Part shown: positions 14,916 to 15,697 of the stretch, piece after piece
How positions within the stretch are numbered: the stretch's first letter is position 1
Layout: each line of letters opens with the position of its first letter
From: Kiritimatiellales bacterium
GTDB taxonomy: Bacteria > Verrucomicrobiota > Kiritimatiellia > Kiritimatiellales > Pontiellaceae
Reading direction: 5' to 3'
Assembly (NCBI GenBank): GCA_030621805.1
Contig: JAUXGY010000010.1
Location: 1-15,697, forward strand
Length of the DNA stretch: 15,697 bases
Notes under the pieces: generated by a model
What the model was told of the DNA's origin: nothing
The model's input: only the letters and a program-made list of their open reading frames with translations
The model's database searches: none
Program-made: the position numbers and the translations under genes

Positions 14916-15062
14916 AAGGTAATCCTGAATGATCCCTCCCGCCGGGCGGTAAAATTTGAGCACCCGGGCACGATCCGCCACTTCCGTTTTATCTCGATAC
15001 GCGGGGCGGAAGACAAGTCCTATGCCGGCGCAGCGAAAATTGAACTGCTTTCAGGGGAATAG
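14916..15062 (+). pseudogene. C-terminal remnant of an F5/8 type C (discoidin-like) domain protein
   Basis: In the frame ending at TAG 15060-15062, the translation contains ILNDPSRRAVKFEHPGTIRH followed by FRFISIRGAEDKSYAGAAKIELLSGE. This matches the end of discoidin-like carbohydrate-binding domains as found at the C-termini of secreted fucosidases and sulfatases: an asparagine-rich turn, a V-F strand, an arginine-rich RHFRF strand and a closing AxIELL strand. Nothing similar precedes 14916; the upstream frame runs through the inverted repeat to the xre stop. A TTG at 14862 could start a 66-residue ORF, but it has no ribosome site and no sensible N-terminus. I read this as the orphaned tail of a gene whose front was lost when the xre patch arrived. 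The family assignment rests on recalled patterns. Confidence 0.55.
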
Positions 15063-15104
15063 TCTTCCGGTCGGCTTTGCGGTTGCGGGCGTCCGGTGCT
15101 TTAT

Positions 15105-15139
15105 GGTTAAGTTCTGCGGTTTTCGGAACTTAACCTTTT
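15105..15139 (+). terminator. Rho-independent terminator-like hairpin abutting the waaA start
   Basis: GGTTAAGTTC (15105-15114) and GAACTTAACC (15126-15135) form a perfect 10-bp stem with an 11-base loop that can add two C-G pairs. TTTT (15136-15139) follows at once, and then the ATG of waaA. It has the shape of an intrinsic terminator but leaves no room for a leader before the gene. It may end transcripts from the left, attenuate waaA, or hide its weak GGA ribosome site (15125-15127). Confidence 0.6.
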
Positions 15140-15697
15140 ATGCTTTGGATTATCTACAATCTTCTTTTCCCCGTCGTTTTCCTCTTCATGCTGCCGAAGT
15201 TTCTGTCGCGGATGATGCGGCGGGGGGGATATTTCCAGCACTTTGAGCAGCGCGTCGGTCACTTTGGCAGCAATACGAAAGCGCAGCTGCGCGAACATCG
15301 TCGCGTGTGGGTGCATGCCGTCAGCGTAGGCGAAATCTATGTGGCCCTGCGCTTCATCAAGGCCTACCGCGAGGAGCATCCCGACGCTTTCTTTGCGCTT
15401 AGCACCACCACCTCCACCGGACATGCCATCGCCCGCAAGGAGATCGACCCGCGCGATGTGCTGTTCTATTTTCCGGTCGACCTCCCCGTTGTTATTCGGA
15501 AGGTATTACGCATCATCAATCCCGTTCGGTTGATCTTGGTGGAAGGGGAGTTTTGGCCCAACCTGATCCGTTTGGCGGATAAGCAGGGAATTCGCGTTTC
15601 ACTCATCAACGGGCGTATGTCGGAGCGCTCGTACAAGGGGTATCGCAAGCTCAAATCACTCACTGCTGATGTCCTGCGGCGGATCGGCCCCATCTGC
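15140..15697 (+). CDS. waaA: 3-deoxy-D-manno-octulosonic acid (Kdo) transferase, 3' partial
   Basis: The frame runs open from ATG 15140 to the window end, giving the first 186 residues of a protein normally about 420-430 long. It transfers Kdo from CMP-Kdo to lipid IVA at the inner face of the cytoplasmic membrane, an essential lipopolysaccharide step in most Gram-negatives. The N-terminal membrane anchor is LWIIYNLLFPVVFLFMLP. Family motifs follow: WVHAVSVGE with the presumed catalytic glutamate, STTTSTG, FYFPVDLP, EGEFWPNL and INGRMSERSYKGY. The frame is closed by TAA at 15131-15133, so 15140 is the earliest ATG, and homologues begin with a similar anchor. The start lies directly behind a terminator-like hairpin and has only a poor ribosome site, which is unusual. 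Confidence 0.92.
   Translation, partial: MLWIIYNLLFPVVFLFMLPKFLSRMMRRGGYFQHFEQRVGHFGSNTKAQLREHRRVWVHAVSVGEIYVALRFIKAYREEHPDAFFALSTTTSTGHAIARKEIDPRDVLFYFPVDLPVVIRKVLRIINPVRLILVEGEFWPNLIRLADKQGIRVSLINGRMSERSYKGYRKLKSLTADVLRRIGPIC

Noticed and set aside
14848..14919. Integron attC site
   Set aside because: The nested stems are suggestive, but no paired RYYYAAC/GTTRRRY core sites were found and no integrase is in the window.
14862..15062. Stand-alone 66-residue protein from TTG 14862
   Set aside because: No ribosome site; its first third reads through the inverted repeat, and only the C-terminal part resembles a known domain.
1..15697. CRISPR array, tRNA or rRNA genes, insertion sequences
   Set aside because: No regularly spaced repeats, no cloverleaf-like or rRNA-like sequence, and no transposase reading frame were seen.

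Overview
The window most resembles a marine Gram-negative bacterium of the PVC group, probably Kiritimatiellota (Pontiella-like) or a close relative. This is inference, with no marker gene seen. The clues are small secreted PA14-like and SHD1-domain proteins, a PhoD-like phosphatase with a concanavalin-like front end, a secreted LamG/TSP3 metalloprotease, a discoidin-type gene fragment, and waaA, which implies Kdo-containing lipopolysaccharide.

Layout. Positions 1-1306 hold two overlapping plus-strand genes: a PA14-like protein cut by the window edge, and an SHD1-domain protein with a signal peptide. A short intergenic region with a possible 12-codon leader peptide follows. Next are two large secreted proteins: a PhoD-like metallophosphatase (1474-4059) and a multidomain metzincin-type metalloprotease (4077-7319). 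A convergent PAS-AraC regulator (7358-8098, minus) is transcribed divergently from a six-gene operon (8200-14198).

The operon is a complete trans-4-hydroxy-L-proline catabolic pathway. A proline-racemase-family epimerase makes cis-4-hydroxy-D-proline. A three-subunit dehydrogenase (FAD oxidoreductase, small [2Fe-2S] protein, FAD/NAD-type protein with a C-terminal BFD-like iron-sulfur domain) oxidises it. A DapA-family deaminase yields alpha-ketoglutarate semialdehyde, and an aldehyde dehydrogenase yields alpha-ketoglutarate. Stops and starts overlap or nearly touch. A pair of direct repeats exactly 30 bp apart lies between regulator and operon and is the best candidate operator. No transporter is present in the window.

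The right end (14199-15139) looks like a small accessory patch. It has a 222-base non-coding stretch with two extended hairpins, a coiled-coil/XRE-type DNA-binding gene, a nested inverted repeat spanning that gene's stop codon, and the orphan C-terminus of a discoidin-like domain. A strong stem-loop with a T-run then directly abuts the start codon of waaA (Kdo transferase), which runs off the window end.

The most interesting points are the hydroxyproline operon with its PAS-AraC switch, its position beside a large secreted protease, the structured xre patch, and the terminator-like hairpin touching the waaA start codon.
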